A stretch of 64,000 bases of DNA from Papio anubis (lineage: Eukaryota; Chordata; Mammalia; Primates; Cercopithecidae), in the NCBI RefSeq assembly GCF_008728515.1, contig NC_044986.1, positions 61,245,159-61,309,158 on the forward strand. Reading direction: 5' to 3'. Below the pieces are notes generated by a model, which worked only from the letters and a program-made list of their open reading frames with translations, was not told where the DNA came from and ran no database searches. Shown here in pieces: positions 49,956 to 61,700 of this stretch. The position numbers and the translations under genes were made by a program. How positions within the stretch are numbered: the stretch's first letter is position 1; every line of letters begins with the position of its first letter.

Positions 49956-50660
49956 GACATTTTAAAAGTATAGTTTAACTACTACACTTTTATTTGGAGT
50001 GAAGAATGCTGAACTATCAGTTAAAGACATTAATGGGTAACATACAATTGAGATAAAATTCAATTCCACAGATGAGAAACTGAAGTCATTTCAATGAGAC
50101 AGAGGAATATTTAAAATTTTTCAATTGTTAAGTAAGAGTTTGTTAATTCATTTTAATTGTTATACACCTCAAATCATGGTGGATACATTTTATTGGATAC
50201 ATTTAAAAGAAGAATGTAACAATTTTATTTAAAAGCATCACCATTTGAAATTGCTCAGAAATAATATCCTTTACAAGCATAGAAACTTATAATTTTTTAG
50301 TATCAGCTTAAAAATACATTACAGCAATATAGTTTTACAAAAGCATTTTCTAGGTTACAAAAGAAAGGGCAAAGTTTGCAAATGTCATAAGGGTTTGTTA
50401 AGATTAGAAGCAGTGTCCAGATCTTAGACTGAAAATACCATGCTTTTGGGCAATACTAACTTCAAGAGATTCATGTGGAATTGATGAAGCAATTTTTTTT
50501 TTTTGTTAATAATCAGATAAATAGAACAGAAATAGTAAAAAACAGATAGTAAGTTGGTTGATCTGCTGGGCTGCAATAGATATTTATAATACGGTGGAGT
50601 AGAATATATCATTTTAGATCCCAGGCCCTTACTATTTAAAGACCTTTTTTCTAGTCTTTG
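49956..50660. other. AT-rich spacer
   Basis: No gene or repeat recognised; stops in all frames. Confidence 0.4.
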
Positions 50661-50770
50661 TCATTCCAAATGTGGTGTGAAGACCTTATGAATTAGCACC
50701 ACTTAGGAGCATGTGAGAATTTAAAACCCAACCCAGGAGATTTGTATGCACAATAAAGTTTGAGATGGAG
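50661..50770 (+). mobile_element. MER5-like hAT MITE fragment
   Basis: 'aatgtggtgtgaagacc', 'agcaccacttaggagcatgt', 'acccaggagatttgtatgca' and 'aataaagtttgagatgg' follow the MER5A-type non-autonomous DNA transposon. Termini are eroded. Confidence 0.6.
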
Positions 50771-50779
50771 ATATTGAAT

Positions 50780-50905
50780 TCCAAACTTATCTGATTATTA
50801 GAATCACCTGGAGCACTTTCAACTAATACATAACTCTTGGCCTTACACTAAACTGACTTATTCAGACCCTTGCAGGGTCTAGGCTTTTAGGCCACTGACC
50901 AGAAT
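50780..50905 (+). mobile_element. Second MER5-like fragment
   Basis: A further 'tagaatcacctggagcact' core with flanking similarity to the same MITE group, directly after the first copy. It may be a separate insertion or a related family. Confidence 0.45.
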
Positions 50906-50972
50906 TATTCCAGTTTCTCCTCTTTAAAGTAAACACTAGTAAGGAAATGGAAGAACCATCTCTGATCAGGAG

Positions 50973-51131
50973 CAGAGGTTGGCAAACTATGACTCATAAA
51001 CCGATCCTGAGCTGCTGTCTGTTTTTCTATGACCTGCAAATTAAGAATGGTTTTTACATTTTAAGCATTCAAAATAATTTCAAAATGTAGCACATTTCAT
51101 GACATATGGAAATTATAGGAATTCAAATTTA
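50973..51131 (+). mobile_element. hAT-Charlie-type MITE, left half
   Basis: Begins CAGAGGTTGGCAAACTA, the typical terminal inverted repeat start of a mammalian hAT MITE, and continues through 'tttttctatgacctgcaaat' and 'agaatggtttttacatttt'. It is interrupted by an MLT1 LTR and resumes at 51589. The group is clear; the individual family name is not. Confidence 0.7.
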
Positions 51132-51588
51132 TGTGTCGTGGTTTGAGTTTTGTCCCTCAAAATGATATGTTGAAGTCCCAGTCCTTGATATCTTTGAATG
51201 AGACCTTTTTTGGAAACAAAGTCTTTATAGATATTATTAGATAGGATGAGGTCACAGTGGATTAGAGTGAGTCCTACATTAAATGACTTCTGTAGTTTTA
51301 AGAAGAGACACTTGAAGACACACACAGAGGGAAGAAAGTAATGCGAAGATAGAGGCAGAGACTGGGGTGACATGGCTAAAAGCCAAAAGAATGCCAAGAA
51401 TCACAGGAAACCACCAGAAGGTAGGAAAGAGGCAGAGAAGAATCCTCCAGAGCCTTCAAAGGAAGCAAGACCTGCTAGTCCCTTGATTTCAGACTCCTCT
51501 TGGCCTTCAAAATTCTGAGAGAATAAATTTCTGTTATTTATAGCTACCAAATGTCAAAATGTATTCAGGCAGTCCCAGAAAACTAATA
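51132..51588 (+). mobile_element. MLT1-type MaLR solo LTR
   Basis: About 457 bp with the MLT1 order: 'ccctcaaaatgatatgttga', 'gaatgagacctttttttgg', 'ggatgaggtcacagtggatt', 'gaggcagagactggggtgac', 'aaaccaccagaaggtaggaa', 'gagagaataaatttctgtta' (polyadenylation signal), ending near AAACTAATATA. It is inserted inside the hAT element; boundaries are within a few bases. Confidence 0.88.
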
Positions 51589-51746
51589 TAAATAAATACA
51601 GCCATCACTTAATTAAATATTTTATATGGCTGCTGACAGACTGCAGTGGCAGATTTAACTAATTGTGATGGGAACAGTCTGGCCTACAAAGGCTAAAATA
51701 TTTACTTTCTGTTCCATTTCTGAAAAAAATATATATTCAGACCCCT
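51589..51746 (+). mobile_element. hAT-Charlie-type MITE, right half
   Basis: 'tatatggctgctgacagact', 'gcagtggcagatttaact', 'ggcctacaaaggctaaaata', and the end 'cagacccctg', the inverted counterpart of the left terminus. Together with the left half this gives about 315 bp, a full MITE length. Confidence 0.7.
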
Positions 51747-53485
51747 GATTTAGAATTTGGCATAATGATTTATCCTTTGGATCTGGCTGTCCAAGAAGCC
51801 CATAAGATACTCAAAGGCTTGGGAAGAACAATCTATGTTGTGTTAGATATGGAAAGCATCGAAAGCAAATTTAAGAATAGTGCATATTGCAAATATCAGT
51901 CTCACAAATAACAAGCATAATATGTGTTTCTATAGCTACAAAATTACTCATATCTGTAAATTGTGTGTATTAATATTTTTCTCAGAATTCTTCCTACTTT
52001 TACAGTTAGAAATCACCACATAAAGCAATACACCACAAAAAATAATATAATGCTTCTCTTTGGCTAATGTTGGAAATTGTGAACAAGTAGTAAATTTGAA
52101 TAATGTTGATTAAAAGTGGGGGCAAGAGCAAAATATAAGCCTATTTCTGGTTACACAGAAAGTCCAAGATCCTGTTTCTTGATTCTTGTCATTTCTAATA
52201 ATTTCACACAGACTTGGCAGCCACAGCACAGATTCTGAAGTGTAATATCAATTACCTGAAGAATGAAATACTAGTGGTGTTTGCCTCTGGCACTTACTTG
52301 AGATTGATTAACAATTGGGAATATAATGGATATGGGCAGACTTCCCAGTCTGAGGATCACCTTAAGCCTCCTCCGAATATTTGGATGCTCAGAGTGATTA
52401 CCCACTCGCAATTACAGGCAATGTGACATGAGTAGAGTTTTCAGGCACTGTTTCTGCCATAAGTTTTTTTTTCCGGTTAAACAACTAACAGAAGTAGTAA
52501 AATTATATTTATAAATTTATCCATTCATTTTAAAGGAAAATAATGTCTCTATTTTCAAGAGAATAATCTCTTTAAAAGCAATGAGAATGGAAGGAACAAC
52601 AGATTTCCAAAACTGGACTATTACTGCACAATAATTCTTCAAAAATATGTGGCATTGTACATGTCCAAGTATTAAAAGACAGTAGGCTCTGGAACTATGT
52701 TTTCTGGAATGGCCCTAGAATGATAGGGATAGGGAATCCTTCTAGAGAAAATATATTTACATTCCTAGGTAACTTCAGATAAATACGGTGATTTTTTCTA
52801 GTGACATTTAGAGATATTACTCAAAGAGACATTTGCTTATATTTTAGCAATCACTCTTTCTCTGGAAAGGAGGTTAGACAGGTTTGGACAAATTTGTCAG
52901 TAGTCCCTATATAAGATCAGAGTCTAGTAAACATGGGGTTCCATTTGTGTGACCTACCCCCACAGTGTGTGTATTTACCACTTCTTCATTATCCATTCAC
53001 ACTGCAGGAATTGGGACTCAGGGAACTAACAATACAATGCTACTCTGGCTGCTGCATTTGCTCTAAGTGATAAACTGTCTTTGCCTCTGACTCAGAGGCC
53101 TCCAGTTTTACACACACATACATAGCTTGTGAAAGACTGACTTATTTGCTTACCAAAAGTACAATAAAATTTTGGACCATTCACACTACCTGACTGTATT
53201 TTTCAAAATTCATTTTCTGATTAAAAGCATAATACATATCCATAGGTTCACTGAAGAAAATTTGAAAAACTAAAAATATATAAACATAAATAACACATGA
53301 CTCAAAATTTTACCATCAGAGACAATCTAGCATTTTGGCTGCTTTTGTCCTTGCTTGCTTTGCTTTATTTTGTCGATGCATGTATACATACACTTAAAGA
53401 TACTGAGAACTTTGAAATAGCTGAAATTTTATGGTCTGAGTTTTTATTTCAGTAACAATATTTTATTTTATTTATTTATTTATTC
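51747..53485. other. Spacer with one unassigned open frame
   Basis: Mostly unrecognised sequence. An open frame at 52214-52426 (70 codons, plus strand) lies in a locally GC-richer patch and has no known domain. The 53210-53300 part ('gcataatacatatccatagg', 'gaagaaaatttgaaaaac') resembles an old mammalian repeat I cannot name. Confidence 0.35.
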
Positions 53486-53776
53486 ATTTTTTTTGAGGCA
53501 GAGTTTCGCTCTTGTTGCCCAGGCTGGAGTGCAGTGGCCTGATCTTGGCTCACTGCAACCTCCGCCTCACGGGTTCAAGTGATTCTCCTGCCTCAGACTC
53601 CCGAGTAGCTGGTATTATCGGCATGAGCCACCATGCCCAGCTAATTGTGTATTTTTAATAGAGATGGGGTTTCTCCATGTTGGTCAGGCTGGTCTCGAAC
53701 TCCCAACCTCAGGTGATCCACGTGCCTCGGCCTACCAAAGTGCTGGGATTACAGGCGTGAGCCACTGCACCTGGCC
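53486..53776 (-). mobile_element. Full-length AluS-like element, antisense
   Basis: Antisense dimer with a (TTTA)n-type tail at 53455-53485 and body from 'gaggcagagtttcgctcttg' to 'gccactgcacctggcc'. Imperfect flanking similarity (TCAGTAACAATA left, TCAATAGCAATA right) may be the target-site duplication. Confidence 0.95.
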
Positions 53777-53874
53777 TCAATAGCAATAATTTTAAAATAA
53801 CAAATACAATTTAAGAAATACCAACAAGGTACTATGAAATTTATACTTGTTAATAATAATGTAAATGATATCAA

Positions 53875-54105
53875 TTGACTATTTTTATTGTATATATTTG
53901 AGGACTATAACATGATGTTTTGATATACATATACATAGTAATGGGAGTACTACAGTCAAGCAAATTAACACACTTATTATCTTACATAGTTACCTTTCCT
54001 TTTGTGTGTTTTATAAGATTACCAGTAATCAACCCTCTTAGCAAATTTCCAGTATGTAATACAATATTATTAACTATAGTCCTCATGCTGTACAAATGTA
54101 AGTTA
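53875..54105 (-). mobile_element. L1MA/L1MB 3' UTR, antisense
   Basis: 'aacatgatgttttgatatac', 'tcttacatagttaccttt', 'attaactatagtcctcatgc' match the antisense 3' UTR of mid-age L1. It ends abruptly near 54105. Confidence 0.75.
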
Positions 54106-54555
54106 AATATGCTTCAGAGAAATTGTGCTCACACATGGTATTTTTCTTAGAATTTTTCTGTTATTTTAGCAACAATAATTTTGCATATTGAATGAATAAA
54201 ATATCTGTATACATAAAGACATTATTTTCTTATAAACAAATGATAGTTAAACACATCCCAGAAAGAAAGAATCCATTCCCAAGACCGATAAAATCTCAAA
54301 TCACCTGTAGTAAATTTCACATGCATTTTTAAAGACCAACTTAAAGAGACTATAAAAGAATACAATAAATGAAAAATGCAATCTTGTTTGTGGTAAATTT
54401 TAAAGTTTTTTGTTTGTTTTACCTTGTCTATTATACCTTTGCCCATAAATTTTATCATTTCTGTGTTTCTTTATTTTAGGTATGTTCTTTGCATTGTAAC
54501 ATTTTTGTTATCCTACATGACCATATTTTATTTTCATTTTAAAATGATACGATAC
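54106..54555. other. Spacer
   Basis: AT-rich, no feature recognised. Confidence 0.35.
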
Positions 54556-54956
54556 TGTCTTAGTCTGTTGATATAGAAGAATGCCACAGTCCGGATAATT
54601 CACAATAAGGAGACATTTATTGCCTCATGTTCTAGAGGCTTAGAAGTTTAAGATCTAGGGACCAGCATCTGGTAAGGGCCTTCTTGCTATGTCATCATAT
54701 GGTGGAAGGGCAAAGATGGTGAGAGTGAGAGAGAAAGAAAGGAAGCAGAACTCATTCTTTTATAAGGAGCCCACTCCTGTGAGAATAAAACCATTCCCAT
54801 GATAGTGAACCCATATGTGTGATATAGCAGTAATTCATTCATGAGGGCTAAACGCTCATAGCCTAATTACTTTAAGCTCCTGCCTTCTAATGCTATTACA
54901 ATGACAGTTAAATTTTAACATGAGTTTGGGAGGGAACAAATATTCAAACCTTAGCA
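54556..54956 (-). mobile_element. MaLR (MLT1/MST) solo LTR, antisense
   Basis: Read backwards it starts TGCTAAGGTTTGAATATTTG and ends ...GACTAAGACA, with 'catgagggctaaacgctcat' and 'gtcatcatatggtggaaggg' inside, as in MaLR LTRs. It is a solo LTR of about 400 bp with no exact 5-bp duplication (GATAC versus GAGGC). Confidence 0.8.
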
Positions 54957-55040
54957 GAGGCATATTTATCATCTTACATAAATTGACATGACAGACATGT
55001 ATTGACCAATCTTATATTTGTATTTTACATTAATACAGCT

Positions 55041-55079
55041 GTATTGAATCTCTTAGTCTTTGCATAAGAGATTCAGTAC
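55041..55079. repeat. Short perfect-looking hairpin
   Basis: Arms GTATTGAATCTCTTA (55041-55055) and TAAGAGATTCAGTAC (55065-55079) pair over 15 bp with one mismatch around a 9-base loop. A third partial copy (ATAAGAGATT) follows at 55080-55090. Confidence 0.85.
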
Positions 55080-55084
55080 ATAAG

Positions 55085-55252
55085 AGATTGTACTGATTTA
55101 TATTCCCATCAACAGGGTATGAGAGTTCCCTTTTCTCCACATCCTTGTTGACACTTGTTATCTTCCATGTTTTTGATAATAGCTATTCTAACAGGTACGA
55201 GGTGAGATGATATCTCATTGTGGTTTTAATTTGCATTTCTCTGATGATTAAT
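55085..55252 (-). mobile_element. L1 ORF2 end, antisense (left of Alu)
   Basis: 'ttatattcccatcaacaggg', 'cttttctccacatccttgt', 'ctattctaacaggtacgag', 'tctcattgtggttttaattt': the antisense of the ORF2 3' end. It is interrupted by an Alu. Confidence 0.85.
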
Positions 55253-55261
55253 CATGTTGAG
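55253..55261. repeat. Alu target-site duplication, left copy
   Basis: CATGTTGAG, repeated at 55562-55570. Confidence 0.85.
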
Positions 55262-55561
55262 TTTTTTCGTTTTTTTTTTTTTTTGCGAAAAGGTCTTGCT
55301 CTGTCGCCCAGGTTGGAGTGCAGTGGCTCAATCTCGGCTCACTGAAAGCTCTGCCTCCCAGGTTCAAGTGATTCTCATGTCTCAGTCTCCCAAGTAGCTG
55401 GGATTACAGACATGCACCATCATGGCTAATTTTTGTATTTTTAGTAGAGATGTAGTTTCATCATGTTAACCAGGCTGACCTCAAACTTTTGACCTCAAGT
55501 GATCTGCCTGCCTTGGCCTCCCAAATTGCTGGGTTTACAGGTGCGAGCCACTGTGCCCAGC
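55262..55561 (-). mobile_element. Full-length Alu, antisense
   Basis: T-rich head (TTTTTTCG then about T16) followed by an antisense dimer from 'gcgaaaaggtcttgctctg' to 'gccactgtgcccagc'. A 9-bp duplication frames it inside the L1. Confidence 0.95.
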
Positions 55562-55570
55562 CATGTTGAG
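55562..55570. repeat. Alu target-site duplication, right copy
   Basis: CATGTTGAG, pair of 55253-55261. Confidence 0.85.
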
Positions 55571-55665
55571 CATTTTTTATGTATCTTTTGTTCATTTGCA
55601 TGTGTTCATTTGTGAAATATCTATTTAGATTCTTTGTCTACTTTTTCATCATGTTATGTCAAAGA
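55562..55665 (-). mobile_element. L1 ORF2, antisense (right of Alu)
   Basis: Resumes after the Alu with 'gttgagcattttttatgta' and 'gaaatatctatttagattct', then switches strand near 55665. Confidence 0.75.
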
Positions 55666-55667
55666 GA

Positions 55668-56265
55668 TATTTACCCTCCCACGTTCATTGAAGCATTATT
55701 TACGATACCAAAATGTAAAAACCTACATGCCCACAAATGGATGAATTGATAAAGAAAATGTGGTAATGAAATACTTCTTAGCCTTACAAAAGAAGAAAAT
55801 TCTGTTGTGTGAAATAACACAGATAAACCTAAAGGGCATTATACTAAGTGAAATAAGCCAGACACGGAAAGACAAATACTGCATTATCCCTCTTCTACAT
55901 GGAACCTAAAAAAGACAAACTCATGGAAGTAGAGAGTAGAATGGCAGTGACTAGAGGCTGGTGGAGATGAGATGGAATGGGAAGGGCAATGTGGAATCAG
56001 GAGGTGCCAGTGAAAGAGTACAAGCTTGCAGTTAGACTGAAGAAATAAGTTGTAAAAATCTATTTGCATGGCATGGTCTCTATAGTTAAAAAAATGTTGT
56101 ATATTTTAAAATTGCTACAAGAATAGACAGTAAATATTCTCACCACAAAAATATGACAAATATGTGAAGTGATGGATAAGTTCATTAGCTTGATTTATTC
56201 ATTGCACAATGACATATGTGTCAAACCATTGCATACAATTATTTGTCAATTAAAAGATATGCCTT
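55668..56265 (+). mobile_element. L1MA/L1MB ORF2 end and 3' UTR, sense
   Basis: 'gttcattgaagcattattta', 'tggatgaattgataaagaaa', 'ctaagtgaaataagccagac' (ORF2 C-terminal end), then 3' UTR with 'gtagagagtagaatggcagt', 'gtgatggataagttcattag' and 'ttatttgtcaattaaaagat'. It lies head-to-head with the antisense piece to its left. Confidence 0.85.
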
Positions 56266-56754
56266 TAAACCTTTAACTACAGTAACATCTTTATTAATTG
56301 AATTATCAGCTTTAAAAAAATATTTGCTCCTAACATTCAAAATATAGAAATTGATACACTTTATCCACCACCTTCTTTAAACTTCTTTTCATTCTATAAT
56401 TTTTGTCATAGAATTTTTTATTTGCTATGGTTTATAAAATTCCACAACAGCTTAACACAAGGTCCCATATTTAAATAGTCATACTCTTGCCATTTTTCTA
56501 TTAATTTCTTACTTGCATAAATACCACATTGAGAAGGATGTTTGCTGATTTGAAATGTTTTTTGGGGGTCTTTATACTCCAATGCATATTTGCAGGTTAT
56601 AACATCTTGGATCACACTTTCCTTCCCCTGAAGACATTGCAGGCGCGAATCTATTATCTCTTAGAGTAAAATTGTACAAAAGCTTTCGGTCAGCCTGATT
56701 ATTTAATTTTATTATTTATCTTTTATCTAGATGACCAAGAACTTCTCTTTTTTG
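56266..56754. other. Spacer with a minus-strand open frame
   Basis: A 65-codon minus-strand frame (56418-56615) has no recognised domain. No repeat is recognised. Confidence 0.35.
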
Positions 56755-57040
56755 GGCCGTGCGTGGTGGCTCACGCCTGTAATCCCAGCATTCTGGGAGG
56801 CCAAGGCAGGCGGATCACGAGGTCAGAAGATAGAGACTATCCTGGCTAACACAGTGAAACCCGGTCTCTACTAAAAATACAAAAGGTGGCGGGCGCCTGT
56901 AGTCCCAGCTACTCAGGAGGCTGAGGTAGGAGAATGGCTTGAACCTGGGAGGTGGAGCTTGCAGTGAGCCGAGATCGCGCCACTACACTCCAGCCTGCAA
57001 CATGGGCGACAGAGCCAGACTCCGTCTCAAAAAAAAAAAA
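56755..57040 (+). mobile_element. AluY-like element with a linker deletion
   Basis: Dimer from 'ggccgtgcgtggtggctcac' to A11. The usual 'attagccgggcgtg' stretch is missing ('tacaaaaggtggcgggcgcc') and a small 'caacatg' insertion precedes 'ggcgacagagcc'. The flank after it is a (TTTTG)n tract. No clear duplication. Confidence 0.93.
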
Positions 57041-58427
57041 GTTGTTTTTTTTGTTTTGTTTTGTTTTGTCCTCAGAATTTTAACTGGGCCAGATCTTATT
57101 GTTGAGAAATCTCTGTCAACTTATCCATAGACACCATGCTACCAAGTGAGGTCTGGAGAGGCTCTATCACCAGCTGGAACTGCTGTTTCTACTGTGCCTT
57201 CAAAAGAACTGTTGGATTTACGTAATAGGTTGTACCACCTTTTAAAAAAAATCTAATTTGCCAATTCCTTTTGAGTTTACAGTAGTCCAAAGTGTTTATT
57301 CTTTATGTCATCTCATTTTGAGATACGGTATTTACTGCATTTGGCAAAACTTATAATTTAGCTTTACAGGAGGTAATTTTCAGGGAAGAAGAAAATTGAG
57401 CCTCTTTCTGACATCTTACATTCGTTTATTTTATAACTGACTACACAGAGGATCTCTTTTATTTCTTAATCAAATAGATTATCTGTTTATTAACATTCTT
57501 TTCAAGTAATTATCTGAAAATAATAGAACATTTGGTGTAATTTTTATAAAGTTATATTACATAGTGTTTCTAAAATGCATAGAAAAAATGATTAATGTTT
57601 CATCTCACATTTGTGATGTAGTTTCCAGGAATTCATAACCAGTAAAATTACAGTCTGTTTATAAGTTTATTTTTACATCAGAGCTTCAACGTTATTAACA
57701 TAATTAAACTTTCAATTTGTATTTATGTTTATTCTTATCTAGAAAACATGCCTTTCTGGCAGATAATTCACTGTACATTCATATATGTTCAATTATTGCA
57801 ATTAGAGCTGCACCACTAATAATTTATGCTTTGTCCAGAATTAGTATAATATGATTCTGGCATTTACTGTCTAAACCTATTGTGCTTGGAAATGTCTTGC
57901 ATTACATTATGCATCATGACCTAGTGATTTCACTCTTAGAGAAAAAAAAAAGATAAAAGCTTTTAGTTTTTAAACTCCAGCCACATAAATGAATAGTTAG
58001 GGAACTTTGAGAGTATGACATAGCAATATTTTATAGTAGGGATCTGTGAGACCGTTCACAAATTAAGCACGCTGTATGTGACTTATGGTGCTTTTATCTG
58101 TATTGCAGAAGGACACACTAGCCCACTTAACATGATATACTATCGTTATATTTTCTATGCAAGTCACTACATTATCAAGGCTGTTAAAACATCCATTGGG
58201 AGTAGTAATTTAGTTGTTTGAATAAAGTGAATTTAGTTTGATCAATCTTTTTTTTCTTAATGAGTCCCAAGTTTTTGTCAATTTGCTTTTTATTTATATG
58301 CTACTCAATGTTTTAATATAATTTGTTGAAAATAGTATTCCTGGCTAGTTTGGGTTGTAGATAGATTTTATTTTCCCCAATACATTATTTTATCATAAAG
58401 AAACTTTAATATACATTAACTAAGATT
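57041..58427. other. Spacer, no gene recognised
   Basis: AT-rich single-copy-looking sequence. Only a short TTTTG repeat (57043-57069) is notable. Confidence 0.4.
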
Positions 58428-58443
58428 GAAAGTCTATTCTCCT
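58428..58443. repeat. Alu target-site duplication, left copy
   Basis: GAAAGTCTATTCTCCT, repeated exactly at 58729-58744. Confidence 0.95.
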
Positions 58444-58728
58444 GGCCGGGCACGGTGGCTCAAGCCTGTAATCCCAGCACTTTGGGAGGCCGAGACGGGC
58501 GGATCACGAGGTCAGGAGATCGAGACCATCTTGGCTAACACAGTGAAACCCCGTCTCTACTAAAAAATACAAAAAACTAGCCGGGCGAGGTGGCGGGCGC
58601 CTGTAGTCCCAGCTACTCGGAGGCTGAGGCAGGAGAATGGCGTAAACTCGGGAGGCGGAGCTTGCAGTGAGCTGAGATCCGGCCACTGCACTCCAGCCTG
58701 GGCGACAGAGCAAGAAAAAAAAAAAAAA
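58444..58728 (+). mobile_element. Young AluY-lineage element
   Basis: Full dimer with little decay: 'ggccgggcacggtggctcaa', intact A-box region and a B-box-like GATCGAGACC at about 58519. Distinguishing bases are 'ctcaagcctg', 'cgagacgggc', 'ctagccgggcgaggtggc', 'ggcgtaaac' and 'gagatccggcc'. I recall this combination from Old World monkey AluY subfamilies and from some AluY copies shared with apes. The tail is a pure A run that replaces the last bases of the consensus. A 16-bp perfect duplication frames it. It is the most recent insertion visible here. Confidence 0.96.
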
Positions 58729-58744
58729 GAAAGTCTATTCTCCT
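58729..58744. repeat. Alu target-site duplication, right copy
   Basis: GAAAGTCTATTCTCCT, pair of 58428-58443. Confidence 0.95.
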
Positions 58745-61700
58745 TTATCCCTAAGGATAATGTTTTTAGCTACTGATGTTTTGAATCTACAACTTTCAAG
58801 CAAGAAAAATCTAGTATTTATTTTCTGAAAATTTCCTGCTTTAGATGTGTTGTATTAAATGGCTGAAATCTATGGTAGTGCATAAATTTATATTTCATAA
58901 ATTGAAATAATCAGGGTAGTCAAACAACCACCAGAATTTCATTTTCTTTGACAATCCGTAATGTTTGTCTTAGTGTCTCACGGACCACCTGCAGCCTCAA
59001 TTTAGTTAGCACATCAGCCTATTTTGAGAAGGATCCTCTTTCATTTTGTATTTCTTGCCATAGATGCAGCTAAAGATAAGTGGAAGACACCACAGTCTAA
59101 GTTCTTAATATCTTCAAATATCTTCAAATAACTTTTTAGGATGGTATTTAAAGAAAATTCAATTCAAAAATAATCTTACAGATAGAAGACTCTTTTGCTT
59201 TTGGAATAATATGAATTGTGATATCAGGATATAATTGTGAAATAACATATATGTAATGTAAACAACTTTTTCGTTATGAAAATATTCAAATGTACATAAA
59301 AATTGAAGAAATCTTACATTAAATACCCATGTACCTACACAAAGATCTATAATATTGGCGCAAATTAGGGATTAGTTATAGCAAGTATTGGTGGGGATAT
59401 GGAGGTGGTATGGTGGCATTGTAAATTTGTTAAAATTTATTGGTGAGAATTTGGCTATATATATATATAAAATTTTAAATATTTATGACTTATGATGCCT
59501 TTTTAGAAGAGAAGGAAGACAAAGGAAGGCAAAGATTTAGTCCCCAACAAATAATGTGCTGTATTTCCTTTCCTGTGTTACAGTGAATCTAGACCATTTG
59601 CAATTTCTTACACATTTGCTGTGTTCTGAACTAAATTAGTAAACCATTCATCCAATGTTTTAATTTTTGTCTTAACTACATTTTAAGTTTGTGATTTCTT
59701 CTAGATTAAATAAAATATGAAATGTTTCCATTAAATAATGACAAACAATCTCATCTTCTATGCTTCAGAACTCTTTTTAAAAATGGTTAAAGCCCAATTT
59801 TTAACCATGAATAGCAGGTGGTTAACTGCCACCACTTATTCTGACAAGTAAAAATTGCCAAATCTTTGGTTGCCATTTGTACCATTCGTAAATGCTGACA
59901 CATAGATTCCTTCCCTCACCAACATCTCCTTCTTCCAAAGTTGTTGCCAAGTTTTCATTATTTAGGATCAAAATCACATAACACACAGGTTTTAATTCCA
60001 AAACCAAATTTTGGCTGCCAGAGAATTATATCTCATAACTAACATAATTTCATAGTAGCAAAAGAACCATCAGTTATATTTTTAAAACATCAAGTTTGAA
60101 TTAGTTTCTAAGTTTAAGTTATTTGTTAAACCATTCTTTTGGGTTCAAGCATATAAGGCTTTTGAAGCAATGTAGTGCATATCCTGCCAGTAAAATAATT
60201 CTAAGTTAGAATAAAATATATAATGACTACGTTGTATGTTGGACTTCAATTTTTGATGACATCTGCAGTTGTTATTAAAATAGTTGATAACTTTTTATCC
60301 AACTTATTTTAGGGTTTCCCTGAGCCAGAAGAGGAATCAGGTGACTCATTACTATTGTCAGACTATAATTCTGTATATTGTGTTTTGATGTTCTACAAGG
60401 ATAACTTTTTTCTTCCTCTAAGATTGCTTATAAGATGTGCAAATTAAGCTAATTTATTTTTTCTGTTCTTCTATTTAAGATAATGTTTAGGATGAAATAT
60501 AGCAAATGTCACCTCTTTCTGTTATTTCTGAATAGGTTGATTTAAACAATATTCTGATCAATATTAACTTTCATCATGATATAAACTAATCCACAATTCT
60601 TTTCCTTTTAAGGCAGCAGAGCCACTTCAGAGAAACTCTGAAAAGCATTAAAAATGAGCTGTCCAATTAAAAAAAAAGACAATTTTAGAAAAATTAACAG
60701 ATGAATATTGGAAATATCAGGGCTTTTTATTAACCAATAGGATTAGAAAAATAATTGAGAAACAGCTATATCTGGAGAGGGGTTTGGGAATTGGAATCTG
60801 ACTATACTGGAATATTAGGAATAACTGCAAGAATAGAGACAGAATCGAGTAGCCTCTCTCTGTTTCTCTCTATATGGATTTCTATGGTGAAATTCAATAA
60901 CATTTATTTTATACATACTAATGCATCTGGATTTAATAATCATTCATAAAAGGTAGTCTTGCATATTGTTTCAAATTTTGATATGGGAAGACTTTCATAT
61001 AGGCCAAGCTGGGACACTTATCTGGCTATTAAATTTAATTATTGTATGCTACTTTGTCCAAACCTCAGGTTTTTAACCTTTAAAATGCAATTATAACATA
61101 TACATCATGGTTGATAAGAGGATCCTGTGCCTCAATCATAATAAGACTGTAGAAATTTAAGTCAAAAGAGCAGTGTTTGTGCTAATTCTACAGCTGAACT
61201 TCTGTGAGTTAAAATAGACAGTGCCAACATGGGTGGATTCTAATTGAACTCCAGAGAGTAAACAGGGACAGTCACCATTTGAGAAAAAATGTAACCTCCG
61301 AAATTACAACAGTAAATTTTTGATGAAGTATTTTACAATGTAAACTGTTTAATTAAAATATATGTTAACTTCCTTCACGTATCTCTTAGTTGAAATGACT
61401 TTTACTTCCTAAGCTATGTCTATCATCACAGAGATGAAAACAGAAAATCTAGATAAATCTAGAAAGAAAGCAATGTAAGAAAGGAAGGCAATATACCACT
61501 TAAACTATTCTATTTTAATCAATTGATTACAACCTAATTTATAGTAGTAGAGGAGAAAAAATAGAAAGTCTTTTGGTAATGGCAGAATAAGCTAAATTTA
61601 TAGTAGACAAGCCTACATTATTAAAATATAGTACCACATATCTTATTCAGTTGAATAAAGTATAGCCTTTGTCCACACTTCAACAAGGATAAAAACATTT

